Positions 62,679-64,000 of a stretch of DNA of 64,000 nt are shown in pieces. The DNA is taken from contig CM038910.1 of assembly GCA_021904315.1 (NCBI GenBank), forward strand, positions 26,298,256 through 26,362,255. The letters run 5' to 3'. Below the pieces are notes generated by a model. It did not search any database. It was not told the origin of the DNA and saw only the letters and a program-made list of their open reading frames with translations. The stretch's first letter is position 1, and each line of letters starts with the position of its first letter. The DNA comes from Sphagnum magellanicum. Taxonomy: Eukaryota > Streptophyta > Sphagnopsida > Sphagnales > Sphagnaceae. Position numbers and translations under genes: made by a program.

Positions 62679-63420
62679 CTTGTGTGATTTATAAAGTTGT
62701 TCATGGTGTTAATGTCTTAATTTGTAATGAACTATTTATAGTTGGAGAATCTATTGTATCACTTGTTTTACATGAATTTGTTTCTATTGTCAATCATGTT
62801 TGCAAAAATCTAATTTGTTGGCCTAAAGGGAGAGCAATGAAAATTGTCATGGAGGAATTTAGGTTGTGGTGTGGATTTCCAAATGTGCAAGGAACAATAA
62901 AAAGTATAAATGTTTCTATGTTAAATCTTTGAGGTGCTTATGCAAAGGATTATTATTATCACAAGATAAATGTGTATAATATAGTGGCTCAAGTAGTTGT
63001 GGATTATGACAAAAGTTGATTCATCGATGTTTGTGTGGGCCTTCCTGGTGGTGTTAATGATCAAGGCTTTTGTATATGTCTTATTTATATAGAAATGCAC
63101 AATATAATGGATTGTTTGATGAAAAGAGAGGTTCACAAGATGGGTTGCCACCATACATCCTTGAAGATAGAAAGTAGCATTTGTTTTCCTAGATAATAAT
63201 CCTATTCAAGGAAAAGGGAGAACATCCTACCCTTGAGTTCATATTCAATGAAAAAAACATAAGAGGGGCCAATTTCTTGTTGAGAATGCATTTGGTATTC
63301 TCAAAAAAATAGTTAGAGAACTATTAACCAAATATGATTTGCATGTTTTTTTGCTTGCTTAATGTCCTCATGTATGATGTTTATTACACAATTTATGGTG
63401 ATTTAAAAATGACTTGAATG
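62679..63420 (+). mobile_element. Decayed PIF/Harbinger (HARBI1-like) transposase
   Basis: Fragments in the expected order match the DDE nuclease of PIF/Harbinger elements. A helical N-terminal part contains AMKIVMEEFRLWCGFPNVQG. GTIKSINVS stands at the place of the first catalytic Asp (normally GTID-x-x-H). Then come YYYHKINVYNIVAQVVVDYD with FIDVCVGLPGGVNDQGF (second acidic site) and, near 63275-63310, VENAFGILKK (third acidic site). At least three internal stops and a changed first catalytic residue make it inactive. No terminal repeats were identified. Confidence 0.7.
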
Positions 63421-64000
63421 TACAAAGATTTATGCAAATCATTGACCTTGATGTGCAGTTGAACTCACATGTTTCAAACAATGCAAGAGACAATGAAGTT
63501 GGTGATGAACAAACAATTCACACAATTGAAGGACAAGAAAAATCAAGGGAGACAATGTGCGATGAATTGTGTAATTACCTTGGCTAATAAATAACTTGAA
63601 ACATGAAGGTTTATGAACATAACCCTTTCGTCTTACATCAAAATTAGATAAAGTTTTTCTAAGTTTTATTTTCATGCACATTGTACCGTCAATTGCCAAT
63701 TTTACAAATCATTTTTGTCAATTGCATTCCCATGAAAAACTTTTGATGTTGGGACATTGTTGGATTTGTTGTGTTTTGTTTCAACACCATGTTCATGACT
63801 TACATTAAGCCTAGGATTGCTTTAATCATGTTCATTTGATTTCCTGATCTTTGTTTATGTAATAATCCAACTGCTTATCCATCATAGATTCTTGGGTACT
63901 TGCACATTTTTCTCCTAGGACAAGGTTAGTTTCATGTATCTTGTTAATAGATTGCACTAAGATTTCATTACCTTTATGTGTTACTTCAACCATAATTTGG
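63421..64000. other. Right-end sequence, nothing recognised
   Basis: Possibly the 3' part of the PIF/Harbinger remnant or its flank. No gene supported. Confidence 0.35.

Noticed and set aside
1-64000. tRNA, rRNA or CRISPR features
   Set aside because: None seen on either strand; the tandem arrays lack the uniform spacer/repeat structure of CRISPR and the genome is eukaryotic.

Overview
This is nuclear DNA from a land plant. The recognisable genes are plant-type housekeeping genes (V-ATPase subunit E, peroxin PEX16, mitochondrial pyruvate dehydrogenase E1-alpha, a KT-group sugar-phosphate/phosphate translocator, tropinone-reductase-like SDRs). They are split by short GT-AG introns and embedded in AT-rich, repeat-laden DNA. 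The species cannot be fixed from sequence alone. The repeat load and the lack of close resemblance to flowering-plant gene detail make a fern or other non-flowering lineage plausible, but this is inference.

Layout. 0.7-2.5 kb: V-ATPase subunit E (minus, six exons). 2.8-5.2 kb: AT-rich spacer ending in two tandem arrays immediately upstream of PEX16. 5.3-8.2 kb: PEX16 (plus, eight exons). 10.1-13.9 kb: PDH E1-alpha (minus, eight exons, convergent with PEX16), with a minisatellite in intron 2 and two further minisatellites just upstream (14.5-15.9 kb). 16.9-18.2 kb: two terminal exons of an unrecognised minus-strand gene. 19.1-22.2 kb: a minus-strand gene with two related helix-helix units that look ribbon-helix-helix-like, followed by a degenerate second copy. 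27.6-28.9 kb: coding-looking fragments of uncertain status. 29.5-30.6 kb: intronless sugar-phosphate translocator (minus) with a duplicated CT-rich upstream region. From about 32 kb onward the window is mostly repeats.

The most striking structure is a large inverted duplication. A five-exon SDR gene of the tropinone-reductase-like group lies on the minus strand at 41.1-43.5 kb. A near-identical copy lies on the plus strand at 53.4-55.9 kb. Homology runs through both promoters and well past both 3' ends, so the two genes diverge from a spacer of about 9 kb that carries a decayed hAT transposase. Both copies share two unusual changes: the glycine-rich cofactor motif is shortened, and the catalytic YxxxK lysine is replaced by glutamine. 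Yet both keep intact reading frames and splice sites. They are candidates for a duplicated pseudo-enzyme.

The housekeeping genes do not form a pathway cluster; their adjacency is ordinary eukaryotic synteny. The right end (62.7-63.4 kb) holds a decayed PIF/Harbinger transposase. All exon models below were built by eye from splice signals, reading phase and recalled family features, without transcript evidence.
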